From contig NC_015422.1 of the NCBI RefSeq assembly GCF_000204645.1, positions 62,001 through 126,000 of the forward strand: DNA of 64,000 nt. The letters are read 5' to 3'. A program made the position numbers and the translations under genes. This DNA comes from Alicycliphilus denitrificans K601. GTDB lineage: Bacteria; Pseudomonadota; Gammaproteobacteria; Burkholderiales; Burkholderiaceae_C. Positions 51,755 to 63,035 of this stretch are shown here, one piece after another (within the stretch, counting starts at the first letter, position 1; each line of letters starts with the position of its first letter). The notes under the pieces are model-generated. The model was not told the origin of the DNA and made no database searches. It worked only from the letters and a program-made list of their open reading frames with translations.

Positions 51755-53416
51755 TCAGGCGGGAAAGGCGCGCGCCAGGATGGCGTCCACGTCCATGCCG
51801 CGCGTGTCGATGGCCCCCGCCACGCGGCCCGCGCCGCCGTCGCCCAGGCGCGTGGCGATGAACGCGTCGGCCACGCAGGCGGGCGCATGCGCGCGCAGCA
51901 GGCAGGCCTGGGCCACGAGCACCAGGCGCTGCGCGAGCACGCGGCCCAGGGCTTCGAGTTCATCGGCTGATGCGGCCAGCAGCGCCTGCAGGCCCTGCAG
52001 CGCGGCGGCGATGCGCGGCTCGCCCTGCGCGGCGGGCTGCAGCTCGGCCAGCAGGGCGCGGGCGGCCCCGGGCTCGCGGGCCAGGGCGCGCAGCACGTCC
52101 AGGCACATGACGTTGCCCGAGCCCTCCCAGATGGAGTTGACGGGCGCCTCGCGGAACAGCCGCGCCATCACGCCGTCCTCCACGTAGCCATTGCCGCCGA
52201 AGACCTCCATGGCTTCGCCCGTCAGCTCCACGGCGCGCTTGCAGACCCAGAACTTGGCGGCGGGCGTCATGGCGCGCTTCCAGGCACGCTGGGCGGGGTC
52301 GCCGTCGCCCTCGCGCTCGAAGGCCTCGGCCAGGCGCATCAGCAGCACCAGGGAGGCCTCGCTCTCCAGCGCCAGGTCGGCCAGCACGGCGCGCATCAGG
52401 GGCTGCTCCGCCAGGGCCTTGCCGAAGGCGTGGCGCTGGCGCGCATAGGCGATGGCCTGCACCGTCGCCTGGCGCAGGATGGCGGCGCTGCCCGCCACGC
52501 AGTTGAGGCGCGTGTAGCCGGCCATCTCGATGATGGTGGGGATGCCGCGGCCCTCCTCGCCCATGAGCACGCCCCAGGCGTCCTCAAACTCCACCTCGCC
52601 GCTGGCGTTGCTGCGGTTGCCCAGCTTGTCCTTCAGGCGCTGCACGCGCACCGCGTTGCGGCTGCCGTCGGGGCGCCAGCGCGGCACGTAGAAGCATGCG
52701 AACGGGCCGCCCTCCTGCACGCGCGCCGTCACCAGGTGCGCGTCGCATTGCGGCGCCGAGAAGAACCACTTGTGCCCGCGCAGCAGGTATTCGCCGCCGC
52801 GCCCGCCCGCGCCCACGGCCGTGGCCACGGTGGTGTTGGCGCGCACGTCGGAGCCGCCCTGCTTTTCCGTCATGCCCATGCCGAGCCAGATGCTGGCCTT
52901 GTCCTGCACGGGCAGGTCGCGCGCGTCGTAGGCGTCGCTGTAGAGGCGCTCCTGCAGCTGCGCCCAGAGCGCCGGTTCCTTCTGCAGCAGGGGGATGGCG
53001 GCCTGCGTCATCGTCGCGGGGCACAGCGTGCCCTGCTCCACCTGGCCGTGCAGGTAGAAGCCCGCGGCCCAGGCGGCCCAGCGGCCCGCGCGCGCCTCCC
53101 TGAAGGGCTGGCTCACGAGGCCCTGCCCGCGGTACAGCGCCATGAGCGCGTGCCAGCCCGGGTGGAACTCCAGCGCGTCGATGCGCCGCCCGCGCGAGTC
53201 GAAGCGCCGCAGCTCGGGCAGATGGCGGTTGGCCTGCTCGGCCAGCATATAGGTTTCGGTGCGCCCCAGGCGCGCGGCGTAGCCGTTCAGCGCGGGGCGG
53301 GCCCAGCCGGCGCCCGTGCGCGCCAGCGCCTCGCAAAGCGCCGGGTCGGTGGCCAGCGGGTCGTAGTCGTAAAGCTCGGGAAACTGGTTGAAGACATGGT
53401 GGGTGGTCCAGTCCAT
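51755..53416 (-). CDS. aidB: AidB-like acyl-CoA dehydrogenase (alkylation response)
   Basis: A 553-aa flavoprotein. The N-terminus (WTTHHVFNQFPELYDYDPLA) and ALCEALARTGAGWARPALNG match the AidB extension; GMGMTEKQGGSDVRANTT, GHKWFFSAPQCDAHLV, LKDKLGNRSNASGEVEFEDA and NSIWEGSGNVMCLDVLRALA (with the catalytic Glu) follow in order. E. coli AidB binds DNA and is induced by alkylation; a related role is likely but not certain. It is a single gene between repeat R6 and mgtA. Confidence 0.9.
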   Translation of the reverse strand: MDWTTHHVFNQFPELYDYDPLATDPALCEALARTGAGWARPALNGYAARLGRTETYMLAEQANRHLPELRRFDSRGRRIDALEFHPGWHALMALYRGQGLVSQPFREARAGRWAAWAAGFYLHGQVEQGTLCPATMTQAAIPLLQKEPALWAQLQERLYSDAYDARDLPVQDKASIWLGMGMTEKQGGSDVRANTTVATAVGAGGRGGEYLLRGHKWFFSAPQCDAHLVTARVQEGGPFACFYVPRWRPDGSRNAVRVQRLKDKLGNRSNASGEVEFEDAWGVLMGEEGRGIPTIIEMAGYTRLNCVAGSAAILRQATVQAIAYARQRHAFGKALAEQPLMRAVLADLALESEASLVLLMRLAEAFEREGDGDPAQRAWKRAMTPAAKFWVCKRAVELTGEAMEVFGGNGYVEDGVMARLFREAPVNSIWEGSGNVMCLDVLRALAREPGAARALLAELQPAAQGEPRIAAALQGLQALLAASADELEALGRVLAQRLVLVAQACLLRAHAPACVADAFIATRLGDGGAGRVAGAIDTRGMDVDAILARAFPA

Positions 53417-53471
53417 GGTGCGCCTGCCTTGCCTGCGTTCCTGTCGGCGGACAGTCTAGTCCTGCCGCTGT

Positions 53472-56192
53472 TTATTGCCAGCCCCAGCGCCGCCGGTAGA
53501 TGCCCTTCATGGCCTGAGTCGCTGCCATGTAGCCCAGCACGATGGCCGGCAGCAGCGCGAAGTACAGCGGCGGCAGCGCCTGCAGCCTGAAGTAGTGTGC
53601 CAGCGGCCCCATGGGCAGGAAGATGCCGACGGCCATGATGGCGCCCGTCATCACCAGCAGCGGCGTGGCCGCGCGGCTCTGGACGAAGGGCAGACCGGGG
53701 CTGCGGATCATGTGCACGATCAGGGTCTGCGTCAGCAGACCCACGACGAACCAGCCCGACTGGAACAGCGTCTGCTGCGCGGGCGTCTGCGCGCCGAAGA
53801 CGAACCACATCATGGCGAAGGTCGTGATGTCGAACACCGAGCTGACGGGCCCGAAGAACACCATGAAGCGGCCTATGTCGCCCGGCTGCCAGCGCAGTGG
53901 CCGGCGCAGCAGCTCCTCGTCCACGTTGTCGAACGGAATGGCGATCTGCGAGATGTCGTACAGCAGGTTCTGCACCAGCAGGTGTATGGGCAGCATCGGC
54001 AGGAACGGTATGAAGGCCGAGGCCGTGAGCACCGACAGCACGTTGCCGAAGTTGGAGCTGGCCGTCATCCTGATGTACTTGAGCATGTTGGCGAAGGTGC
54101 GCCGGCCCTCCTGCACGCCCTGCTCCAGCACCATCAGGCTCTTCTCCAGCAGGATGATGTCGGCGGCCTCCTTGGCGATGTCCACCGCGCTGTCCACCGA
54201 GATGCCGATGTCGGCCGCGCGCAGCGCCGGCGCGTCGTTGATGCCGTCGCCCATGAAGCCCACCACGTGCCCGTTGGCCTTGAGCCGGCGCACGATGCGT
54301 TCCTTGTGCATGGGCGTGAGCCTGGCGAAGAGGTTGTGGCGCTCCACGGCATGGCCCAGCTCCTCGTCGCCCATGCGCTCCACGTCGCCGCCCCGCAGCA
54401 CGCCCTGCTGCGCCAGGCCCACCTCGCGGCAGATCTTGGCGGCCACCAGCTCGTTGTCGCCGGTCAGCACCTTCACGGCCACGCTGCGCCCGGCCAGCGC
54501 CTTCAGCGCCGCGGCCGTGGAGTCCTTGGGCGGGTCGAGGAAGGCCACGTAGCCGACCAGGGTCAGGGCGCTTTCGTCGGCCAGACCGTAGACGTCCTGC
54601 GTGGGCGGTCCCTGCCGGGCGGCCACGGCCACCACGCGCAGGCCTTCCTCGTTGAGCCCGGCCGTCACGGCGCGGATGCGCTCCAGCAGCGCGGGCGTCA
54701 GGGGCTCGGTGGCCGCGCCGTGGCGCACCTGGGTGCACACGGCCAGGACTTCCTCCACCGCGCCCTTGGTGATGAGCAGATGGTGCGCGCCGTGCTCGGC
54801 CACCACCACCGACATGCGGCGGCGGTCGAAGTCGAACGGGATCTCGTCGACCTTGCGGAAGTTCCTGGCGGGTTCGAGCTCGCGGTGCACCTCGGCGTGC
54901 TCCAGCACGGCCACGTCCAGCAGGTTCTTCAGGCCCGTCTGGTAGTAGCTGTTGAGGTAGGCCAGCTCCAGCACGTCGCCGGACTCCTCGCCCCAGGCAT
55001 CGACGTGGCGCGCCAGGAAGATCCTGTCCTGCGTCAGCGTGCCGGTCTTGTCGGTGCACAGCACGTCCATGGCGCCGAAGTTCTGTATCGCGTCCAGCCG
55101 CTTCACGATGACCTTCTTGCGCGACAGGAACACCGCGCCCTTGGCCAGCGTGGAGGTCACGATCATGGGCAGCATCTCGGGCGTCAGGCCCACGGCGATG
55201 GCCAGGGCGAACAGCAGGGCTTCGAGCCAGTCGCCCTTGGAGAAGCCATTGATGAAGAACACCAGCGGCGCCATCGCGGACATGAAGCGGATGAGCAGCC
55301 AGCTGACCTTGTTCACGCCCGACTGGAACGAGGTGGGCGCGCGGTCGGTGGCGATGACGCGGCCGGCCAGGGCGCCGAAGTAGGTGCCGCCGCCCGTCGC
55401 CAGCACCACGGCCGTGGCCGAGCCGGAAACGACGTTGGTGCCCATGAACACGATGTTGTCCAGCTCCAGCGGGTTGCCGGCGCCCGCGCCGCATCGGGCG
55501 GCCGACTTCTCCACCGGCATGGACTCGCCGGTCATGGCCGCCTGCGCCACGAACAGGTCCTTGGCCGCGAGTACGCGGCAGTCGGCCGGGATCATGTCGC
55601 CGGCCGACAGCACGACCAGGTCGCCGGGCACCAGCAGCCTGATCGGCAGCTCCACGCGGCGCACGCCGGCGTCTTCGGGCAGGCTGCCGCGCAGCACCGT
55701 CGCCGTGTTGCCGACCATGGCCTTGAGCGCGTCGGCCGCCTTGCTGGACCGGCCTTCCTGCCAGAAGCGCAGCAGGGTGGCCAGCACCACCATGGTTCCT
55801 ATCACCAGGGCGCCCTTCATGTCGCGGGTGAAGAGCGAGATGGCGGCCAGTAGCGTCAGCAGCAGGCTGAACGGGGTGCGAAAGCAGTGCCACAGGTGCA
55901 CCCACCAGGGCAGCGGCTTCTCGTGCTCCACCTCGTTGGGGCCCGCGCGCTCGCGTATGGCGTCGGCCTGCGCCTCGGTCAGGCCGGTCTCGGCGCTGCC
56001 GAGCTGCCGCAGCAGGGCCCCGGCATCGGCGTCCGCCGCCGCGGCCAGCGCCCTGGACTGCGCCGCGGGCAGTTCCCGGCTGACGCCGGTGCGGCCCAGG
56101 GTCTCCAGCAGGGCCCGGCGGCGGAAGTGCCGGACCATGCGGCGCGTGCGCAGGAAACCGGCGAAGACCTCTCTCGGGATGTGGGGGTGCAT
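53472..56192 (-). CDS. mgtA: Magnesium-translocating P-type ATPase
   Basis: A 906-aa P3-type ATPase importing Mg2+. N-terminal cytoplasmic region, then actuator TGES (in AAMTGESMPVEKS, about 226), the M4 segment AVGLTPEMLP, the phosphorylation loop CTDKTGTLTQD (Asp about 388), and the hinge MGDGINDAPALR; ten membrane helices are expected. CAGGAG precedes the ATG. A 7-bp stem hairpin (GTCCCGA/TCGGGAC, 56209-56227) lies in the short leader, but no obvious Mg-sensing leader peptide was seen. Confidence 0.95.
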   Translation of the reverse strand: MHPHIPREVFAGFLRTRRMVRHFRRRALLETLGRTGVSRELPAAQSRALAAAADADAGALLRQLGSAETGLTEAQADAIRERAGPNEVEHEKPLPWWVHLWHCFRTPFSLLLTLLAAISLFTRDMKGALVIGTMVVLATLLRFWQEGRSSKAADALKAMVGNTATVLRGSLPEDAGVRRVELPIRLLVPGDLVVLSAGDMIPADCRVLAAKDLFVAQAAMTGESMPVEKSAARCGAGAGNPLELDNIVFMGTNVVSGSATAVVLATGGGTYFGALAGRVIATDRAPTSFQSGVNKVSWLLIRFMSAMAPLVFFINGFSKGDWLEALLFALAIAVGLTPEMLPMIVTSTLAKGAVFLSRKKVIVKRLDAIQNFGAMDVLCTDKTGTLTQDRIFLARHVDAWGEESGDVLELAYLNSYYQTGLKNLLDVAVLEHAEVHRELEPARNFRKVDEIPFDFDRRRMSVVVAEHGAHHLLITKGAVEEVLAVCTQVRHGAATEPLTPALLERIRAVTAGLNEEGLRVVAVAARQGPPTQDVYGLADESALTLVGYVAFLDPPKDSTAAALKALAGRSVAVKVLTGDNELVAAKICREVGLAQQGVLRGGDVERMGDEELGHAVERHNLFARLTPMHKERIVRRLKANGHVVGFMGDGINDAPALRAADIGISVDSAVDIAKEAADIILLEKSLMVLEQGVQEGRRTFANMLKYIRMTASSNFGNVLSVLTASAFIPFLPMLPIHLLVQNLLYDISQIAIPFDNVDEELLRRPLRWQPGDIGRFMVFFGPVSSVFDITTFAMMWFVFGAQTPAQQTLFQSGWFVVGLLTQTLIVHMIRSPGLPFVQSRAATPLLVMTGAIMAVGIFLPMGPLAHYFRLQALPPLYFALLPAIVLGYMAATQAMKGIYRRRWGWQ

Positions 56193-56326
56193 GGGGGCTC
56201 CTGAACGCCCCGTCCCGAACCCGTCGGGACGCAGGCCCTTGTTCGGCCGACACCCCGCGATGATGGATCAAAACTCCGTATGCGGGCGCACCCGGCCCGC
56301 CACGGCGCCGTGCGCGCCGCGCTGTT

Positions 56327-57358
56327 TCAGGACACGGCCGAAAACAGCCTGCGCGCGCCCACCGGCGCCACCGCGCGCGCGATGGCGCCGATGTGGTCCG
56401 GCGTGGTGCCGCAGCAGCCGCCCACGATGTTCACCAGCCTCTCGGTGGCGAACTCGTGCACCAGGCGGCTCGTGACCTCGGGCGTCTCGTCGAAGCCGGT
56501 GTCGCTCATGGGGTTGGGCAGGCCGGCGTTGGGGTAGCAGCTGATGAAGGTGTCGGGCGCGGCCTTGGCAAGCTCCTGGATGTAGGGGCGCATCAGCGCC
56601 GCGCCCAGGGCGCAGTTCAGGCCGATCGAGAGCGGGTTGGCGTGGCGCACGCTGTGCCAGAAGGCCGTCACGGTCTGGCCCGAGAGGATGCGGCCCGAGG
56701 CGTCGGTGACCGTGCCGCTGATCATGATGGGCAGGCATTCGCCGGTCTGCTCGAAGGCTTCGTCGATGGCGAACAGGGCGGCCTTGGCGTTCAGCGTGTC
56801 GAAGATGGTCTCCACCAGCAGCACGTCGGCTCCGCCCGCGATGAGCGCCAGCGCCTGCTCCAGGTAGGCCGCGCGCAGCTGCTCGAAGGTCACGTTGCGC
56901 GCGCCGGGGTCGTTCACGTCGGGGCTGATGCTGGCGGTCTTGGGCGTGGGGCCGAGCGCGCCGGCCACGAAGCGGGGCTTGTCCGGCGTGCTGAACTTGC
57001 CGCAGGCCGCGCGCGCGAGCCTGGCGCTCTCCAGGTTCATCTCGTAGGCCAGGTCGGCCATGCCGTAGTCCTCCTGCGCGATGCTGGTCGCGCCGAAGGT
57101 GTTGGTCTCGATCAGGTCGGCGCCGGCGGCGAGGTAGCCCTCGTGGATGTCGCGGATCACGTCGGGCCGCGTGAGGCTGAGCAGTTCGTTGTTGCCCTTC
57201 ACGTCGCGCGCAAAGTCCTTGAAGCGCTCGCCCCGGTACTGCTCCTCGGTGAGCTTGAAGCGCTGGATCATGGTGCCCATGGCGCCGTCGAGGATGGCGA
57301 TGCGCTGTTCGAGGATGGCGGGCAGCTGCTGGGCGCGGGTGTAGTGGGGCAGGGTCAT
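56327..57358 (-). CDS. metH: Methionine synthase, homocysteine-methyltransferase module (split MetH)
   Basis: A 343-aa protein covering only the homocysteine-binding domain of cobalamin-dependent Met[21 protein letters not shown] (about 20-39) starts the barrel and the zinc cysteines are in [10 protein letters not shown] and [11 protein letters not shown] near the C-terminus, so the metal site is complete. The pterin, cobalamin and activation domains must be encoded elsewhere, as in other Burkholderiales with split metH. The ATG overlaps the stop of the upstream LysR gene (ATGA), implying translational coupling. Confidence 0.93.
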   Translation of the reverse strand: MTLPHYTRAQQLPAILEQRIAILDGAMGTMIQRFKLTEEQYRGERFKDFARDVKGNNELLSLTRPDVIRDIHEGYLAAGADLIETNTFGATSIAQEDYGMADLAYEMNLESARLARAACGKFSTPDKPRFVAGALGPTPKTASISPDVNDPGARNVTFEQLRAAYLEQALALIAGGADVLLVETIFDTLNAKAALFAIDEAFEQTGECLPIMISGTVTDASGRILSGQTVTAFWHSVRHANPLSIGLNCALGAALMRPYIQELAKAAPDTFISCYPNAGLPNPMSDTGFDETPEVTSRLVHEFATERLVNIVGGCCGTTPDHIGAIARAVAPVGARRLFSAVS

Positions 57359-58245
57359 GGACCCGATTGTAGAAAGGGCTCCGCGCTTTCCAGAAAGACC
57401 CGTAGCGCGGGCGCGTCGGTGCCCTCGTGCCAGGCGAGCACGCCCACGGTGGGGTGGTGCAGCCCCGCGATGGGCAGGAAGCACACGCCCTGCACGCCCG
57501 CCTGGGCCAGCGACGCCGGCACCAGCGCCACGCCCATGCCCAGCGCCACGAGCGACACCACCGTGAGCCACTGGCGCGCCGCGTGGCGCGTGCGGGGGTG
57601 GATGCCGGCGCGCTGGAACAGCGCGATCACGTTGTCGTGGTTGGCGGGCGCGACGTCGCGCGCGAACATCACGAAGCTCTCCTGCTCCAGCGCGGGCAGT
57701 GCGACGCTGGCCCCGTGCGCGAGCGCATGCCCCTGCGGCAGGCAGCAGACGAAATGGTCCGCCGCCAGCGGCCGGCAAAGCAGGCCCGGCGGAACGGCGG
57801 CGGTGTTGATGAAGCCGGCGTGCAGCTGGCGGTGCAGCAGGGCGTCGATCTGCTCGCTGGAGGACAGCTCGCGGAGTTGGACATCGATGCCCGGCGCGCG
57901 CTCGCCGAAGGCGCGCACGATGCGCGGCATGTCGCGGTAGACCATGGAGCCCGTGAAGCCGATGTCCAGCCGACCCTGCAGCCCCGCGGCCACGGCGCGC
58001 GCCGTCTCGCCCGCGCGCGCCACGTGGTCGAGCACCATGCGCACCTCGGCCAGGTACGCATGGCCCGCGGGGGTCAGGGCCACGTACTTGCTCGTGCGCT
58101 CGAATAGCCGCACGCCCAGTTCCTCCTCCAGCGCCTTGATGCCCGAGGACAGCGGCGGCTGCGTGATGGCCAGGCGTTCGGCCGCGCGGCCGAAGTGCAG
58201 TTCCTCGGCCAGCACGGCGAAGTAGCGCAGCTGGTGCAGTTTCAT
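57355..58245 (-). CDS. LysR-family regulator coupled to metH
   Basis: About 296 aa. [23 protein letters not shown] and [20 protein letters not shown] are of the CatM/BenM-like branch rather than MetR. The effector domain follows from about 90. The ATG at 58245 gives the standard [20 protein letters not shown] start; 58254 is possible. It overlaps metH by 4 bp downstream and lies 136 bp from the acyl-CoA dehydrogenase gene upstream on the same strand, so its target may be cassette D. Confidence 0.9.
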   Translation of the reverse strand: MKLHQLRYFAVLAEELHFGRAAERLAITQPPLSSGIKALEEELGVRLFERTSKYVALTPAGHAYLAEVRMVLDHVARAGETARAVAAGLQGRLDIGFTGSMVYRDMPRIVRAFGERAPGIDVQLRELSSSEQIDALLHRQLHAGFINTAAVPPGLLCRPLAADHFVCCLPQGHALAHGASVALPALEQESFVMFARDVAPANHDNVIALFQRAGIHPRTRHAARQWLTVVSLVALGMGVALVPASLAQAGVQGVCFLPIAGLHHPTVGVLAWHEGTDAPALRVFLESAEPFLQSGP

Positions 58246-58380
58246 GCCGGACATGATGCCAGCGGGCCCGTTCACATTGCGATTGGCGCTACTCGCCGAG
58301 AGGCCGCGGAGCAGGCTGGTGCCAGGGACGCCGCGGAGCGGGCTTTGCCCGGCCACTGACGTCGTCCCTCCTGGATGCTC

Positions 58381-59544
58381 TCAATACGACTTGGGCAGGC
58401 CCAGCACCTTCTCCGCGATGAAGCACAGGATGAGCTGCGGGCTCACGGGCGCCAGGCGCGGTATCCACGACTCGCGCATGTAGCGTTCCACGTGGTATTC
58501 CTTGGCGTAGCCCATGCCGCCGTGCGTGAAGATGGCGCGCTCGCAGGCGCGGTAGCCGGCCTCGGCGCCGAGGAACTTGGCGGCGTTGGCCTCGGCGCCG
58601 CAGTTGGCGCCCTGGTCGTACAGCCAGGCGGCCTTCTGCACCATGAGGTGCGCGGCCTCCAGGTCCATCCAGGCCTCGGCCAGCGGGTGCTGTATGGCCT
58701 GGTTCTTGCCGATGGGGCGGCCGAACACCTCGCGCTCGGCCGCGTAGCCCGCCGCGCGCGCAAGGGCGGCGCGGCCCAGGCCCACGGCCTCTGCGGCGAT
58801 CAGGATGCGCTCGGGGTTCATGCCGTGCAGGATGTAGGAGAAGCCCTTGCCCTCCTCGCCCACGCGGTCCTCCACGGGAATGCGCAGGCCGTCGATGAAC
58901 AGCTGGTTGGTGTCCACGCACTTGCGGCCCAGCTTGGCGATCTCGCGTACCTCGACCTTGCTGCGGTCCAGGTCGGTGTAGAACAGCGTCAGGCCCTCGG
59001 TGCCCTTGCATTCCTCTGCCGGCCGGGTGCGCGTGAGCAGCAGGATCTTGTTGGCCACCTGGGCGGTGGAGATGAAGACCTTCTGCCCGTGCACCACGTA
59101 GTGGTCGCCCTCGCGCACGGCGCGCGTCTGCAGCTTCAGGGTGTTCAGGCCCGCGTTGGGCTCGGTCACGCCGAAGCAGGCCTTGTCCTTGCCCTGGATC
59201 AGCGGCGGCAGCCAGCGCTTCTTCTGCTCGTCGGTGCCGAAGACGACCACGGGGTGCAGGCCGAAGATGTTCATGTGCACGGCCGACGCCCCCGACAGGC
59301 CCGCGCCCGTGGCCGAGATGGTGTGCATCATCAGCGCGGCCTCGCTGATCCCCAGGCCCGCGCCGCCGTATTCCTCGGGCATGGCGATGCCGAGCCATCC
59401 GGACTCGGCCAGCGCCTGGTGGAAGTCGTGCGGGAAGCCGCCTTCCTGGTCTTTCTTGAGCCAGTAGTCGGCGTCGAAGGGCTCGCAGACGCGCTCGATG
59501 GCGGCCTTGATCTGTTCCTGTTCGGGGGTGAGTGCGAAGTTCAT
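58381..59544 (-). CDS. Acyl-CoA dehydrogenase (cassette D)
   Basis: A 387-aa acyl-CoA dehydrogenase. FGVTEPNAGLNTLKLQTRAV (about 118-137) is the FAD/substrate block (Asn where many have Asp/Ser), and AEREVFGRPIGKNQAIQHPL the adenine-binding region; the C-terminus HGGMGYAKEYHVERYMRES has no YEG motif. Its ATG overlaps the cupin stop by 4 bp, so the two are translationally coupled. Confidence 0.92.
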   Translation of the reverse strand: MNFALTPEQEQIKAAIERVCEPFDADYWLKKDQEGGFPHDFHQALAESGWLGIAMPEEYGGAGLGISEAALMMHTISATGAGLSGASAVHMNIFGLHPVVVFGTDEQKKRWLPPLIQGKDKACFGVTEPNAGLNTLKLQTRAVREGDHYVVHGQKVFISTAQVANKILLLTRTRPAEECKGTEGLTLFYTDLDRSKVEVREIAKLGRKCVDTNQLFIDGLRIPVEDRVGEEGKGFSYILHGMNPERILIAAEAVGLGRAALARAAGYAAEREVFGRPIGKNQAIQHPLAEAWMDLEAAHLMVQKAAWLYDQGANCGAEANAAKFLGAEAGYRACERAIFTHGGMGYAKEYHVERYMRESWIPRLAPVSPQLILCFIAEKVLGLPKSY

Positions 59545-59924
59545 GGTCGGATTACCTTGTCGGGCGATTCGCCGTAGGGCGGGCTATAGATCACGAGCAG
59601 CTTGACGGGCTGGTCGCTGGTGACGGTGAAGACGTGCATCTTGTCGGCCGGGAAGAAGCACATGTCGCCCGGCACCATGTCGAAGGCCTCGTCCTCCACC
59701 TGGGCCCGGGCCGTGCCTTCGAGCAGGTAGCAGGCCTGCTCGATGCCGGGATGGGCGTGCGGCAACGCGCCGCCGCCCTTGTGCAGCGTGCCCAGCAGCA
59801 CCTCCATCTGCTTGGCACCCACGGTCTCGGGGCCGATCAGGCGCTGGTTGTGCGTGTGGTGGTGGTTGGCGGGCTGGTAGCTGGGCACGCCGGCGGCGCG
59901 CACCAGGTAGCGGGATGTGGTCAT
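59541..59924 (-). CDS. Cupin-domain protein (cassette D)
   Basis: A 127-aa single cupin. GGALPHAHPGIEQACYLLEG (about 51-70) has the G(X)5HXH(X)3,4E metal motif and PGDMCFFPADKMHVFTV the second cupin motif with its His. It could be an isomerase, dioxygenase or sensor for the cassette; there is no closer assignment. It starts 16 bp after the Bug stop on the same strand and overlaps the dehydrogenase gene. Confidence 0.88.
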   Translation of the reverse strand: MTTSRYLVRAAGVPSYQPANHHHTHNQRLIGPETVGAKQMEVLLGTLHKGGGALPHAHPGIEQACYLLEGTARAQVEDEAFDMVPGDMCFFPADKMHVFTVTSDQPVKLLVIYSPPYGESPDKVIRP

Positions 59925-59940
59925 GTGGCGCTCCCGGGCC

Positions 59941-60906
59941 TCATTCGGGTTGGATGCCGGCCTGCTGGATCAGCGTGCGCCAGTGCGTCAGTTGCCCGGC
60001 CACGTACTGGGCGAATTCCTCGGGCGTCTTGCTGGGCCAGACCTGGAAGCCGATCTGCGCGAGCTTGTCCTGCAGATCCTTGTCGGCCAGCACGGCCTGC
60101 AGCTCGGTGTTCAGGCGCAGCACCACGGCCGGGGGCAGGCCCGCGGGGCCGAAGATGCCGTTCCACGAGGTCAGGTCGAAGCCCTTCACGGTCTTGCCGA
60201 TGGGCGGCACGCCCGGCAGCAGCGGCGTGGGCTCGGCCGTGGTGATGCCCAGCGTGCGCACCTTGTCGGTCTTGAGCATGCCCATGCCCGAACCCAGGTC
60301 GGCCACGTACACCTGCACCTGGCCGCCCACCAGGTCGGTCATGGCCTGGGGGCTGGATTTGTAGGGCACGCCCAGCACGTCGATCTTGGCGATGTGCTTG
60401 ATGCTCTCCATGGCCACCAGCGAGGTGCTGTTGGGCGTGGCGTAGCTCAGCTTGCCCGGGTTGGCGCGCGCGTAGTCCAGCAGCTCGGCCAGCGTCTTCA
60501 CCGGCAGCGCGGGGTGCACGGCCAGTGCGAAGGGCAGCTCGCCCACGCGTGCCACGGGCGTGAAGTCCTTGATTGGGTCGTACTTCAGGTTCTTGTACAG
60601 CGCGGGGTTGGCCGAGTGCGAGGTGTTCGTCGTCATGAACAGCGTGTAGCCGTCGGGCTTGGCCTTGGCGACGAACTGCGCGGCCACCTGGGCATTGGCG
60701 CCGGGCTTGTTGTCCACGACCACCGGCTGCTTGAGCCGCGCGGCCAGCCCCGAGGCCACGGCGCGCGCCACCGAATCGGTGCCGCTGCCGGCCGCGAAGG
60801 GTACGACGAGGGTCACGGGCGCATTGGGATAGGCCTGCGCCAGGGCCGCCGTGGCGCCGATGGCGAGGGCGCACGCGGCGAGCGTGGCGCGCAGGATGGT
60901 CTTCAT
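59941..60906 (-). CDS. Bug/TctC-family solute-binding receptor (cassette D)
   Basis: A 321-aa periplasmic receptor with signal MKTILRATLAACALAIGATA and cleavage after ALA-Q. YPNAPVTLVVPFAAGSGTDS and VVDNKPGANAQVAAQFVAKA are Bug blocks. First gene of cassette D (Bug, cupin, acyl-CoA dehydrogenase, then LysR and metH on the same strand). The promoter region 60907-61109 has a long imperfect inverted repeat at 60958-60991. Confidence 0.93.
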   Translation of the reverse strand: MKTILRATLAACALAIGATAALAQAYPNAPVTLVVPFAAGSGTDSVARAVASGLAARLKQPVVVDNKPGANAQVAAQFVAKAKPDGYTLFMTTNTSHSANPALYKNLKYDPIKDFTPVARVGELPFALAVHPALPVKTLAELLDYARANPGKLSYATPNSTSLVAMESIKHIAKIDVLGVPYKSSPQAMTDLVGGQVQVYVADLGSGMGMLKTDKVRTLGITTAEPTPLLPGVPPIGKTVKGFDLTSWNGIFGPAGLPPAVVLRLNTELQAVLADKDLQDKLAQIGFQVWPSKTPEEFAQYVAGQLTHWRTLIQQAGIQPE

Positions 60907-60957
60907 GGCTTGTCTCCTGTAATAGTTGGTTGCGCGCCAATGGTGATGGAGTCAGCG

Positions 60958-60991
60958 ATTCATGTCCAATTCAATAAGCGGACCAATGAAT
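60958..60991. promoter_or_regulatory. Imperfect inverted repeat upstream of the cassette D Bug gene
   Basis: ATTCATGTCC ... GGACCAATGAAT, AT-rich arms around a 12-bp spacer, about 50 bp upstream of the Bug start. Candidate regulator-binding site, possibly for the cassette's LysR protein. Confidence 0.35.
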
Positions 60992-61109
60992 TCGATTTGC
61001 GAATGGTTTGGGCATCATTCGGGGGCCGCGCGCGGGGGGCCGCATCCGGAGCACGCACAATAGGCGCTTGGCGCCAGCCTTGCCCTGTCGCCTGGAATAT
61101 TGGTCAAAT

Positions 61110-63032
<1,923 letters not shown>

Positions 63033-63035
63033 CCC

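Noticed and set aside
53287..56271. Very long alternative frame (994 codons) covering mgtA on the same strand
   Set aside because: It is out of frame with the complete P-type ATPase, has arginine/glycine/alanine-rich composition and no recognisable domain: a by-product of high GC.
56193..56326. Mg-sensing riboswitch or leader peptide for mgtA
   Set aside because: Only about 135 bp and one 7-bp stem; no proline-rich leader reading frame or M-box features recognised.
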